Assembly: GCA_020630955.1 (NCBI GenBank)
Contig: JAHDIE010000009.1
Location: 1-64,000, forward strand
Direction: 5' to 3'
Length of the DNA: 64,000 bases
DNA from: Saprospiraceae bacterium
GTDB lineage: Bacteria > Bacteroidota > Bacteroidia > Chitinophagales > Saprospiraceae
Shown here piece by piece: positions 39,835 through 49,005 of the stretch. The notes under the pieces were generated by a model. That model worked only from the letters and a program-made list of their open reading frames with translations. It was not told where the DNA came from and searched no databases. The translations under genes were made by a program, and so were the position numbers. Position 1 is the first letter of the stretch. Every line of letters begins with the position of its first letter.

Positions 39835-40486
39835 TTAGATAGGACATTAAAGAATCATATCGTTCACGTAAGTTGTCCATTATCTCTTCTTCAGCATAGG
39901 TTGCCTTTATTTTGTAATCATATCGATCAAAGGCTTTCATAATTGATTGTATATCTCCTCTATTAATTTTTAAGGTTACCATTACATTTGCACTATTTGG
40001 TATTTCAGATATGAAACTACATATTATGGCGGCATTTTCTAGCTCCACAATACGAGCCATTTCAGACAAAGTATACGAACGTTTATTAACCTCTAGAACC
40101 AATAAACTACCTGGCTCTCTAATCGAAAAACTATTTGCATAATGTCTAATTAAGTCTTCTTGAGATATTAAACCTAAATATTGTTTATCCACATCGACAA
40201 CAGGTATTGATGTCAATTTATGTTCTACCATTTTTGAAAAAATTTCAAAAATATGTTCATCTCCTTCAGCATGTACTCCTATATCAGATAATTCTAATTG
40301 GTTCAAAGGAGTATTTTCATCAAATCTCAAAAGTTCTTCTTCTGAAGCGATACCTATCAACATTTTCTTTTTCACGACTGGCAAATGCTTAACATAGTTA
40401 ATATGCATAATGGTGAGAGCTTGAGCAACGGTATCATCAGGGTGAAGATGTACTAAAGCGTTTGTTATTATATTGTTAGCTATCAA
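39827..40486 (-). CDS. CBS-pair domain protein (AcuB-like)
   Basis: Two CBS repeats (DDTVAQALTIMHINYVKHLPVV; IFEIFSKMVEHKLTSIPVVD) plus C-terminal ACT-like region. Confidence 0.85.
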   Translation of the reverse strand: MIANNIITNALVHLHPDDTVAQALTIMHINYVKHLPVVKKKMLIGIASEEELLRFDENTPLNQLELSDIGVHAEGDEHIFEIFSKMVEHKLTSIPVVDVDKQYLGLISQEDLIRHYANSFSIREPGSLLVLEVNKRSYTLSEMARIVELENAAIICSFISEIPNSANVMVTLKINRGDIQSIMKAFDRYDYKIKATYAEEEIMDNLRERYDSLMSYLNV

Positions 40487-40529
40487 ATTAAATTCTTTTC
40501 TATAAAGACGAATAAACTTGTCTTTTGGT

Positions 40530-41303
40530 TTATCGACGCATTAATTTATTTTTCTCACGTGAAAATTCTTCTTCAGATAAAAGTCCTTTGTTTCTTAATT
40601 CTGCTAACTTATTTAGTTGAGATAGTAATAAATCATCTTCTAAAAGATTATTTTCTTTAACATTTATCTTTCCATCTATCTTAAAGCCATTGGCTTCAAA
40701 TTTTTCGAATTCTGGTTGGACTCTAAGGAAAGCTAAATCATCATGGCTCTTGATTTTTTTATAATCCTTATATCCGTTTAGTATAGCCTGGTTTAAATGA
40801 TACAAAGATTTTTCTTTCTCTTCTTGCATCGAATATCCACAAGCCAAGTTAAAGTGAAGGGAAACATCATTGGGTTCTATTTTTAACCCTTTCTCAAAGT
40901 CTTGTATAGCACCTTCGATATCATATTCTTTATATTTATTGACTCCAGTATTTTTATATGGGTTTACTCTCTTTACGTTTTTTCTATTCGATTGTCTTTT
41001 TCTTTCTGTGTATAAGTCTTTTTGATTTCGACCAGTTTTCCTTCTTCTTTGTAAACCATCTTCATGTCCAGAATTATATAATCTGTCAAACTGTCGAGGT
41101 GGCATCATGAGTAATCTAAAGGCATCAAAAATTCCTAGCATGGTAGCAATTGGAAACCTAAAACCAACTGTAAATAAATTCAACATGATGTAAAAAATAC
41201 CAGCTCCTGTTTCACCAAGATAGAATCGATGCAAACCAAATGAACCACCAATAGCTGCTAATAAAATTGCAACAAATTTATTTTTAACTCTTCCTCTTGC
41301 CAT
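40530..41303 (-). CDS. TM2 domain protein with TPR-like region and C-terminal SHOCT-like motif
   Basis: FVAILLAAIGGSFGLHRFYLGETGAGIFY (TM2); EGAIQDFEKGLKIEPNDVSLHFNLAC; LAELRNKGLLSEEEFSREKNKLM. Confidence 0.85.
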   Translation of the reverse strand: MARGRVKNKFVAILLAAIGGSFGLHRFYLGETGAGIFYIMLNLFTVGFRFPIATMLGIFDAFRLLMMPPRQFDRLYNSGHEDGLQRRRKTGRNQKDLYTERKRQSNRKNVKRVNPYKNTGVNKYKEYDIEGAIQDFEKGLKIEPNDVSLHFNLACGYSMQEEKEKSLYHLNQAILNGYKDYKKIKSHDDLAFLRVQPEFEKFEANGFKIDGKINVKENNLLEDDLLLSQLNKLAELRNKGLLSEEEFSREKNKLMRR

Positions 41304-42532
41304 TAAATTAATTTTGTAGTTAGTATCGCTATATCATCTACAAATTCCTGTGTTCCTCTAAATTTATTTATTTCCTTCATCAATAGTTCATTCATTTTTT
41401 CTGGTGAGTGTATGTGATTCTTTTTTACAAAATCAATAATTTTGTCTTCTCCAAAATAATTTCCCTCATCATTTTTTAAGTCTACCAATCCATCTGTAAA
41501 GCAAAACAAACTCGCTCCAGAACTTAGTTCCAATGATTCTTCATTAATAAAAGGTAGTTTATCAAATGCACCAATCACAGTAGTACCAGATTTTAATTCC
41601 ATTATCTCTCCATTTTGGTATAAGACCGGTGGAAAGTGACCTGCATTAATATATCGCATTTTCTTTGTTTCAAAGTCTATTTCTGCAATAAAAAATGTAA
41701 TGAATTTATCACTCTTTGTTATCTTATAAACCGACTCATTTAATGCAAAAACAAATGTTTCAAGATCACGAAACTGATAAATTAAACTTTGCAACATGGC
41801 CTGAAAGTTTGCCATTAAAAGTGCTGCGGCCACTCCTTTACCAGATATATCTGCTATACATAAAGCATACTTATTTTCGTCTAATTTTACGTAATCCAAA
41901 TAATCACCTCCCACATTAAAGTTTGGAAGATAGATAGAATGCATTTCAAAGTATTTACTTTTTGGTGTTTCACTAGGAATCAACATTTGTTGTACTTCAC
42001 TAGCAAGTTCCATTTCTCGTTGCAATTTAACTTGATTCATTTGTTGTTTAAACAAACGTTTGTTTTCAATAGCAACAGCTATAATATTGGTTATGGTTGT
42101 TATAAACTGGATCTTATTGTATAAATCTTCCTTATCTCTAATTCCTCCAATTAAGGCATATGCAATTGAAGATTCTTTATGATACACTGGGATAATAACA
42201 TCAAACTTATGTAACTCCTTTGGGTCTTCTTCTTTGATTGTATATAATCTATTATATGGAAGAATAAGGGGTATTAATTTTTTTATTTTCTCTTGTTCAA
42301 CATTTATTGAGGTTGGTGCTTCCCACTTATCTGAATTATTATTCTTTACAAATAATACCATATACTCAATCCCCATTTCCCAACTTAAAAAAGATTTGTA
42401 CATATTAAATAAACCATCAGCTGCTATATTATCATTAATAGCCTGGGTAATCGTTAATAAAGCCTTGATTTGGAGTTGCTTTAAACTTAAATCCTTTTCT
42501 AATTTTTCTAATATGAGTAATTCTCTGCTCAA
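41303..42532 (-). CDS. GAF domain / PP2C-type SpoIIE family phosphatase
   Basis: LASEVQQMLIPSETPKSKYFEMHSIYLPNFNVGGDYLDY; CIADISGKGVAAALLMANFQA; LFCFTDGLVDLKN. Confidence 0.92.
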   Translation of the reverse strand: MSRELLILEKLEKDLSLKQLQIKALLTITQAINDNIAADGLFNMYKSFLSWEMGIEYMVLFVKNNNSDKWEAPTSINVEQEKIKKLIPLILPYNRLYTIKEEDPKELHKFDVIIPVYHKESSIAYALIGGIRDKEDLYNKIQFITTITNIIAVAIENKRLFKQQMNQVKLQREMELASEVQQMLIPSETPKSKYFEMHSIYLPNFNVGGDYLDYVKLDENKYALCIADISGKGVAAALLMANFQAMLQSLIYQFRDLETFVFALNESVYKITKSDKFITFFIAEIDFETKKMRYINAGHFPPVLYQNGEIMELKSGTTVIGAFDKLPFINEESLELSSGASLFCFTDGLVDLKNDEGNYFGEDKIIDFVKKNHIHSPEKMNELLMKEINKFRGTQEFVDDIAILTTKLI

Positions 42533-42535
42533 AGT

Positions 42536-43588
42536 TTAATTTTCTTTTGCTTCAAATATATTACTTAATGTATTGCCAATTAAATTAAAAGACAAAACCA
42601 ACAACATAATCGACAATGCTGGAATAATAGCCATGTACAATTTTCCACTCAATGCATAGCCATAATTTTCATTTAATAAATTACCCAAAGAAGGTGTTGG
42701 TGGTTGTACACCAAAACCCAAGTAACTTAAACCTGCCTCTATTAAGATAGCAATAGCAAAGTTTGCTGCTATTAAAACAGTCACAGGGCCTATGATGTTA
42801 GGTAAAATATGTTTAAATAATATTAATCTTTTTTGCAATCCTAAAGATTCCGCTGCTGTTATATATGTTTTCGCCTTTGTTTGTAAAACCATTCCTCTAA
42901 CTAATCTGGCCACTTCAATCCACATTGTTAGTCCAACCGCAATAAATATAACAGCAATAGACCTTCCAAAACCTATTACTATTGCAAAAACCAATAACAC
43001 AGTTGGAATGGACCACAGACTATTAATTAAGAACATAATGACCTTATCGGGAATACCACCAAAATATCCAGCGATCAATCCAAGCAAAATTCCTAAAATG
43101 ATAGAAATACTTACAGATATTAATCCTACAAAAAAAGAAATTCTAAGGCCTAATATTATTCTACTAAAAAGATCTCGGCCATATTTATCAGTTCCAAAAA
43201 AAAATGTTCTTTGTTTTATTATTTCTTCTATCTTTTCTTTCTTTTTAAGTGGATAGAATGATTCTGAACCAGTAATATTTATAATGGATATCAAACTATC
43301 ATTAAGCTTTTTATATGACTTAATTGCCGTATGTGTTTCGTTACTTCGTTTTCCAAAGAATTTGGTCTTCAATATTGATTCTGTGTTTTCATTCATTAAT
43401 GACCTTGATACTATATAACAAGAAAATCCAGGATCTTTTAAAGCTATTTCAGGAATATGTGCATTTGCATTTTCTGTCTTATCTGGGATAATATAGAATG
43501 CAAAGAGAGCCAAAAAAATATTTAAAGAAAGCCAACAGATTGAAAAAAAGAAACTAGGTTTTAGTAGTATGTTTTTTAGCTTTGACAA
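42536..43588 (-). CDS. ABC transporter permease (DppC/OppC family)
   Basis: FGTDKYGRDLFSRIILGLRISFFVGL; EAA-like loop AAESLGLQKRLILFKHILPNIIGPV. Confidence 0.93.
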   Translation of the reverse strand: MSKLKNILLKPSFFFSICWLSLNIFLALFAFYIIPDKTENANAHIPEIALKDPGFSCYIVSRSLMNENTESILKTKFFGKRSNETHTAIKSYKKLNDSLISIINITGSESFYPLKKKEKIEEIIKQRTFFFGTDKYGRDLFSRIILGLRISFFVGLISVSISIILGILLGLIAGYFGGIPDKVIMFLINSLWSIPTVLLVFAIVIGFGRSIAVIFIAVGLTMWIEVARLVRGMVLQTKAKTYITAAESLGLQKRLILFKHILPNIIGPVTVLIAANFAIAILIEAGLSYLGFGVQPPTPSLGNLLNENYGYALSGKLYMAIIPALSIMLLVLSFNLIGNTLSNIFEAKEN

Positions 43589-43591
43589 TAA

Positions 43592-43930
43592 TTATTTTAG
43601 TTTTTCATTATCGATATGTCTGGTCTTATCTCTCATGGTCTTTTTCTCAATATTATTTTTAATGGCAGACTCTAAATTTATATCCATTTGATTAGCCAGA
43701 CAGAACAATACAAAAATTATGTCCGCCATTTCATCTGATAATTTGTGATTAATTTCCTCTTCAGTAATTTTTTCTTTGAAAGATTGTTCTCCATATCTCC
43801 TAGCTATCAACCTTGATAATTCACCCACCTCTTCTGTTAAGATGGCCATATTTGTCAATTCATTAAAGTATCTAACTCCATACTTTTTTATCCAATCATC
43901 AATTAAGTATTGAGCCTCTTGAATTGTCAT
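43592..43930 (-). CDS. MazG-like nucleotide pyrophosphohydrolase
   Basis: LTEEVGELSRLIARRYGEQ...INHKLSDEMADIIFVLFCLANQ. Confidence 0.9.
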   Translation of the reverse strand: MTIQEAQYLIDDWIKKYGVRYFNELTNMAILTEEVGELSRLIARRYGEQSFKEKITEEEINHKLSDEMADIIFVLFCLANQMDINLESAIKNNIEKKTMRDKTRHIDNEKLK

Positions 43931-44379
43931 TCTTTTACTTTTGAATCAATAATAATTGTCACTGGACCATCATTTAATAATTCCACCTTCATATCAGCAC
44001 CAAAAGATCCAGTTTGTACATTGAGATTAGCAACTTCTTTACAGTAGTTAATAAACTTATCATATAAAGGTATTGCTAAGTCAGGTTTCGCTGCATTTAT
44101 AAAACTGGGTCTATTTCCTTTTCTTGTACTTGCATAGAGTGTAAATTGACTCACAACCAATAAGCTTCCATTGGTATCTAGAATTGAAAAATTCATTTTC
44201 CCTTCAGTATCCCCAAAAATTCTCATATTGAGAATTTTATTAACCATCCATTCTATGTCATTCATGGAGTCATCATCCATAAAACCTAATAAAATAAGTA
44301 AACCATTATCTATTCTTGAGTATACTTGATTTTCTATACTAACACTTGCTCTTTTCACTCTTTGAATAACTGCCTTCAT
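43927..44379 (-). CDS. dtd: D-aminoacyl-tRNA deacylase
   Basis: MKAVIQRVKRASVSIENQVYSRIDNGLLILLGF; SQFTLYASTRKGNRPSF; GSFGADMKVELLNDGPVTIIID. Confidence 0.96.
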   Translation of the reverse strand: MKAVIQRVKRASVSIENQVYSRIDNGLLILLGFMDDDSMNDIEWMVNKILNMRIFGDTEGKMNFSILDTNGSLLVVSQFTLYASTRKGNRPSFINAAKPDLAIPLYDKFINYCKEVANLNVQTGSFGADMKVELLNDGPVTIIIDSKVKE

Positions 44380-44389
44380 ATCATTTTAT

Positions 44390-44767
44390 AAATTGTGGAA
44401 AACTTATACTTATGCACTTGTAAAATTGTTTTCCAACCATAAACATATCATTCGGTGGATAATTATTTTTCTATCAACAAGATATCTTGAAAAATTAACA
44501 ATGATATTTTCAATAATAAAAATTTTAACAATTAATCAACTTATCCACATTAATAAGTTTTATACTTAGTAGAACAGGTAAGTACTTGTGGAAAATCTGT
44601 TACTTATTTCTGAATAATGCAAGTCAAAAGAGTTATTAACAATTCCACATGATTAATGATTATAATAGTTTTTTATTTAAATATTAATTATAATTAATAG
44701 AGTGAAGTGAAAATGTGGAAAGCTTAATTTGAAATTGTCTACTTTCGATCTAGTAAAATTGATCTGA
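44390..44767. other. oriC: Candidate chromosomal replication origin (oriC): DnaA-box cluster in AT-rich intergenic DNA
   Basis: Perfect TTATCCACA at 44541-44549; one-mismatch boxes at 44394-44402 (TGTGGAAAA), 44454-44462 (GGTGGATAA), 44587-44595 (TGTGGAAAA); weaker TCCACA cores at 44641-44649 and 44714-44722; very AT-rich stretch ~44660-44700. Confidence 0.6.
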
Positions 44768-45775
44768 ATGAAATTACGTTTGTTTCATAAATTGGTTTGG
44801 ACAACATTAATTGCAATTTACCTTGTGATTCTTGCTGGTTCAGTTGTAAGAACTACTGGTTCGGGTATGGGTTGTCCAGACTGGCCAAAATGTTTTGGTC
44901 AATGGATCCCTCCTACTGATGTTTCTCAATTACCAGATAATTATAAAGAAATATTTCTTGAAAAGCGGCTTGCCAAATTAGAAAAATATAGCGGTTATTT
45001 ATCAAGATTGGGTTACGATGAAATTGCAGAAAAGATTAATACAGATCCTAAACTTCGTGAAGAAGAACCATTTGTTCCAGTAAAAACTTGGATTGAGTAT
45101 ATAAATCGTCTTTTTGGATTCTTAGCAGGAAATTTTTTAATAATTATGACGATTCTATCTTTATTTCTTTGGAAGGAAAAGAAAGCTTTCTTCTTCCTAA
45201 GTTTTACAACCCTTATTCTTACAGGAATACAAGGTTGGTTTGGATCTGTAGTTGTTGCTAGTAACCTTACACCATGGACAATAACTTTCCATATGTTGAT
45301 GGCTTTACTTATTGTTTTTCTGCTGATCAAAATTATTGCTATATCAAAGTATTCACCTCTGAAAATATCAAAGTCAGATCATGTTATTTTATATCTTGCT
45401 TTTATAATTTCTTTAGTTCAAATATATATAGGAACTCAAGTTAGACAAGAAATAGATGTTGTTGCTAATGAGGTGATAGCAAGAAGTGATTGGATTTCGC
45501 AATTAAGCTCAATTTTTGAGATTCATAGAAGTTTTGCAATTTTGGTTTTAGTAATAAATGGCTATTTATTTTATAAGCTGAGAAGTAGTTTTCCGAAAGT
45601 CTTGAAAGCTTTAATTCTAGTATTATTTATTGAGGTAATCTCAGGAATTATTATGTCATATTTTTCAATGCCAAAAGCAAGTCAACCGGTACATTTGTTA
45701 ATTGCAACTATTATTTTTGGTATTCATGCCTATATTATATGTAGAGTATCAGGCGTCACATTAATAAAAGAATAA
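44768..45775 (+). CDS. ctaA: Heme A synthase (COX15/CtaA family)
   Basis: GSVVRTTGSGMGCPDWPKCFGQWIPP; EYINRLFGFLAGNFL; EIHRSFAILVL. Confidence 0.9.
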   Translation: MKLRLFHKLVWTTLIAIYLVILAGSVVRTTGSGMGCPDWPKCFGQWIPPTDVSQLPDNYKEIFLEKRLAKLEKYSGYLSRLGYDEIAEKINTDPKLREEEPFVPVKTWIEYINRLFGFLAGNFLIIMTILSLFLWKEKKAFFFLSFTTLILTGIQGWFGSVVVASNLTPWTITFHMLMALLIVFLLIKIIAISKYSPLKISKSDHVILYLAFIISLVQIYIGTQVRQEIDVVANEVIARSDWISQLSSIFEIHRSFAILVLVINGYLFYKLRSSFPKVLKALILVLFIEVISGIIMSYFSMPKASQPVHLLIATIIFGIHAYIICRVSGVTLIKE

Positions 45776-45781
45776 GATCAT

Positions 45782-46537
45782 ATGCCAGAGGAAGGTAATT
45801 TTAAATATTTGGAGACTAAAGGAGGAAAACATAATATTGTTTTACTGCATGGACTATTGGGTCAACTAAGCAATTTTCAAGGAATACTGGATGGGTTTAG
45901 TGATCGATATAATGTGGTGTTTCCTCATTTGCCTATTTTGGAAATGCCAGTAAAAGAAGTTGGTATTGGCGCATTGCTTCAATACGTTAGTTCTTTTATA
46001 AAACATAAGGACTATGATAAGGTTAATTTGATTGGAAATTCTTTAGGAGGTCATTTGGCACAGCTTTATACTTTGGATAATCCAGATAAAGTTCAGACAT
46101 TGACATTAACTGGTAGTTCAGGATTATTTGAAAGTGCAATGGGATCAACTTTTCCTAAAAGAGGAAATTACGAGTATATAAAGGAAAAAGTACAAACGAC
46201 TTTTTATGACCCAGCAACAGCATCTGAAGAATTAATAGATGAAATATTTAAAACAGTTAATGATAGAATGAAAGCTATTAGAATTGTTGCAACAGCAAAA
46301 TCAGCTGTTCGTCATAATCTTGGAGACAAGCTACATAATATAAAAGTTCCTAGTTTATTGGTATGGGGAAAACAGGATGGAGTTACCCCTCCATTTGTCG
46401 GAGAAAAGTTTAATGAACTTCTGGTAAATTCTGAATTACATTTTATTGATAAATGTGGACATGCTCCAATGATGGAACATCCTGAAGAATTCAACAAGAT
46501 TCTTGATCAATTTCTTTATAAGAATCTTGTTGAATAA
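45782..46537 (+). CDS. Alpha/beta hydrolase
   Basis: NIVLLHGLLGQLSNF; NLIGNSLGGHLAQLYT; CGHAPMMEHPEEFN. Confidence 0.93.
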   Translation: MPEEGNFKYLETKGGKHNIVLLHGLLGQLSNFQGILDGFSDRYNVVFPHLPILEMPVKEVGIGALLQYVSSFIKHKDYDKVNLIGNSLGGHLAQLYTLDNPDKVQTLTLTGSSGLFESAMGSTFPKRGNYEYIKEKVQTTFYDPATASEELIDEIFKTVNDRMKAIRIVATAKSAVRHNLGDKLHNIKVPSLLVWGKQDGVTPPFVGEKFNELLVNSELHFIDKCGHAPMMEHPEEFNKILDQFLYKNLVE

Positions 46538-46541
46538 TTAT

Positions 46542-48848
46542 TTAAGGTCTAGTAGATTTCTTTTTCTTAGCTTTTTGCATTTCGTTTTCTTGATTGAATT
46601 GTTGTCTTTCAAACATTTCAAATTTACTTTCTTCTTTCTTAGGTGGAAAAGAGTTATTACTTGTATCAGTATCTGCAGTTTCTAAGAAAGGATCTAAAGT
46701 TATACTCACCACTTCTTTTTCTTTTGCAAACACTTTAGATACGTTTGTACTTGATCCCATTTTCCATATTTCTGCTGGAATTCTAATTAACTCATTTGAT
46801 CCATCTGAATAGGTAAATTCTAAAATAACAGGCATTACAAGACCACCTTTATTCGATAAATTAATCTGATAGTAATTGAGATCGTCATTAAGAACAGCTT
46901 TTTCTTTTTCGCTTAGAGAGGTATAGTATTCATCATAATCTTTTTGATCCATTTGGTTTGCTTTAAATGGATCATAAGTAGAGTAGAAATCTTTTAAGCT
47001 TGAATCTTGTTCATCATATGTTTCTTCTATTTCCTCTTTGTTTCTCATATAAGAAATACCTTTTTCTCTATCGGTTATCTTACCTGCATTTGGATCTGGT
47101 TGTTTAGAATTTACTTTAAAGTATTCAACATTGTCTATTGAGATATCTACATGGTCATTGGTATAAAACCATCCTCTCCAAAACCAATCCAAATCTACAC
47201 TTGATGCATCTTCCATGGTTCTAAAGAAGTCAGCTGGAGTGGGATGTTTGAACATCCACCGATTTGCATATTCTTTAAACGCAAAATCAAATAACTCTCT
47301 GCCCATGACAGTCTCTCTTAAAATATTCAAGGCTGTTGCTGGTTTACCGTAGGCATTGTTACCAAATTGATGAATAGATTCTGAGTTAGTCATAATTGGA
47401 GATATCTTTGATTTATCTCCTCCCATGTAGGGAACAATTTTGTGAGCTGGTCCTCTTCTACTTGGATAATTTCTCTCCCATTGAACTTCTGTTAGATATT
47501 GTAGGAAAGTAGTTAGACCTTCATCCATCCAGGTCCATTGTCTTTCATCTGAATTAACAATCATTGGAAAATAATTGTGACCTACTTCATGAATAATGAC
47601 AGAGATCATTCCATACTTTATCCTTTTTGAATAAGTACCATCTTCTTCACATCTTCCATAATTGAAACATATCATAGGATATTCCATTCCAATTCTTGCA
47701 GCATTGATTGACCATGCTACTGGATATGGGTAAGGAAAAGTATAATGAGAAAACCATTTTAATGTGTGAGCTACTGCTTTTGTAGAATATTTTTCCCAAA
47801 GAGGATTTCCTTCTTTAGGGTACATAGACATAGCCATAACTTTTGTTCCATCTATTTGTTTTACTGCCATAGCATCCCAGATAAATTTTCTGGAAGAAGC
47901 AAAAGCAAAGTCCCTTACATTCTCTGCATGGAAAACCCATGTTTTTTTGTTATTTGATCTTTTGGTTTCTCTTTTTTCTGCTTCGGATTGGGTGGCTATA
48001 ATAATTGGTTGTTCATATTCCTCACTTGCTTTTTTTAGTCTTTTCTTTTGCTCAGTACTAAGTACATCATTTTCATTTTGAAGTACACCTGTACTTGCAA
48101 CCAAATGATCTGAGGGTACGGTGATACTAACTTTATAGTCTCCAAAACTAAGTGTAAATTCACCTCTACCTAAGAATTGTTTATTCTGCCAACCATAAAC
48201 ATCGTTATACATGCACATTCGAGGATAGAATTGTGCAATTGTATAAAGGTAGTTATCATCTTTTTCAAAATATTCATATCCTGATCTTCCTCCGATTTGC
48301 ATTCTATCATTAATATTATACCACCATTTTATCTTAAAAGAATAAGATTCTCCAGGATTTAGTGCTGTTGGAATGTCAACCCTCATCATGGTTTTATTGA
48401 TTGTATTGGGTAAATCTTGCCCAGTGGTAGTTTGCACTGATTCTATTTTAAAGCCACCATCAAAATCTGGATTTAGTGACCCTAGTGTTCTAACATTCAT
48501 TTTATCATCAACTTCATTTGTTTTGATAATATGACTATCTGAATCTAATGCTCTAACATTTTGATCAAGTTGTACCCATAGATATCTTAATATATCAGGA
48601 GAGTTATTGTGATAAGTTATTGTTTCTTCACCATGTATGGTCTGGTTCTCATCATCTAATTCTAATGATATTTCATAATCTGCTTTTTGCTGCCAATATT
48701 CATGTCCTGGTGCTCCCGACGCAGTTCTATAACTATTAGGGGTAGGTAAATCTTCGCTAAGTTGTTTGAACTTATTTTGATTGGTATTTACTTGAGCTGA
48801 AAGAGTTGTCCCAGTTATTAATAAACAAAAGAATAATATTTTTTTCAT
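46542..48848 (-). CDS. M1 family aminopeptidase-like metallopeptidase
   Basis: Signal peptide; IIHEVGHNYFPMIVNSDERQWTWMDEGLTTFLQYL (HExxH...E). Confidence 0.92.
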   Translation of the reverse strand: MKKILFFCLLITGTTLSAQVNTNQNKFKQLSEDLPTPNSYRTASGAPGHEYWQQKADYEISLELDDENQTIHGEETITYHNNSPDILRYLWVQLDQNVRALDSDSHIIKTNEVDDKMNVRTLGSLNPDFDGGFKIESVQTTTGQDLPNTINKTMMRVDIPTALNPGESYSFKIKWWYNINDRMQIGGRSGYEYFEKDDNYLYTIAQFYPRMCMYNDVYGWQNKQFLGRGEFTLSFGDYKVSITVPSDHLVASTGVLQNENDVLSTEQKKRLKKASEEYEQPIIIATQSEAEKRETKRSNNKKTWVFHAENVRDFAFASSRKFIWDAMAVKQIDGTKVMAMSMYPKEGNPLWEKYSTKAVAHTLKWFSHYTFPYPYPVAWSINAARIGMEYPMICFNYGRCEEDGTYSKRIKYGMISVIIHEVGHNYFPMIVNSDERQWTWMDEGLTTFLQYLTEVQWERNYPSRRGPAHKIVPYMGGDKSKISPIMTNSESIHQFGNNAYGKPATALNILRETVMGRELFDFAFKEYANRWMFKHPTPADFFRTMEDASSVDLDWFWRGWFYTNDHVDISIDNVEYFKVNSKQPDPNAGKITDREKGISYMRNKEEIEETYDEQDSSLKDFYSTYDPFKANQMDQKDYDEYYTSLSEKEKAVLNDDLNYYQINLSNKGGLVMPVILEFTYSDGSNELIRIPAEIWKMGSSTNVSKVFAKEKEVVSITLDPFLETADTDTSNNSFPPKKEESKFEMFERQQFNQENEMQKAKKKKSTRP

Positions 48849-48938
48849 GTGTATTTTATTTATTCAGTTGAAACAAATATAAATAATGCTATTTAGAATT
48901 TCTGATGTTATATGTATCTCCTGTAAAACGAATTAGTA

Positions 48939-48954
48939 TGTTTCACGTGAAACA
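48939..48954. promoter_or_regulatory. parS: parS centromere site (copy 1)
   Basis: Exact TGTTTCACGTGAAACA palindrome. Confidence 0.9.
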
Positions 48955-48985
48955 ATTTGTCTAGATACATAAATAATAAGAAATA

Positions 48986-49001
48986 TGTTTCACGTGAAAC
49001 A
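48986..49001. promoter_or_regulatory. parS: parS centromere site (copy 2)
   Basis: Exact TGTTTCACGTGAAACA; both copies share the longer TATGTTTCACGTGAAACAAT; start-to-start spacing 47 bp. Confidence 0.9.
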
Positions 49002-49005
49002 ATCC

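Noticed and set aside
40185-40193. Isolated perfect DnaA box TTATCCACA in the CBS-protein gene
   Set aside because: Single box inside coding sequence with no cluster or AT-rich element; noted as background for judging the dtd-ctaA cluster.
40551-40566. parS-like sequence TTTCTCACGTGAAAAT
   Set aside because: Four mismatches to TGTTTCACGTGAAACA and inside the 3' end of a coding sequence; probably chance.
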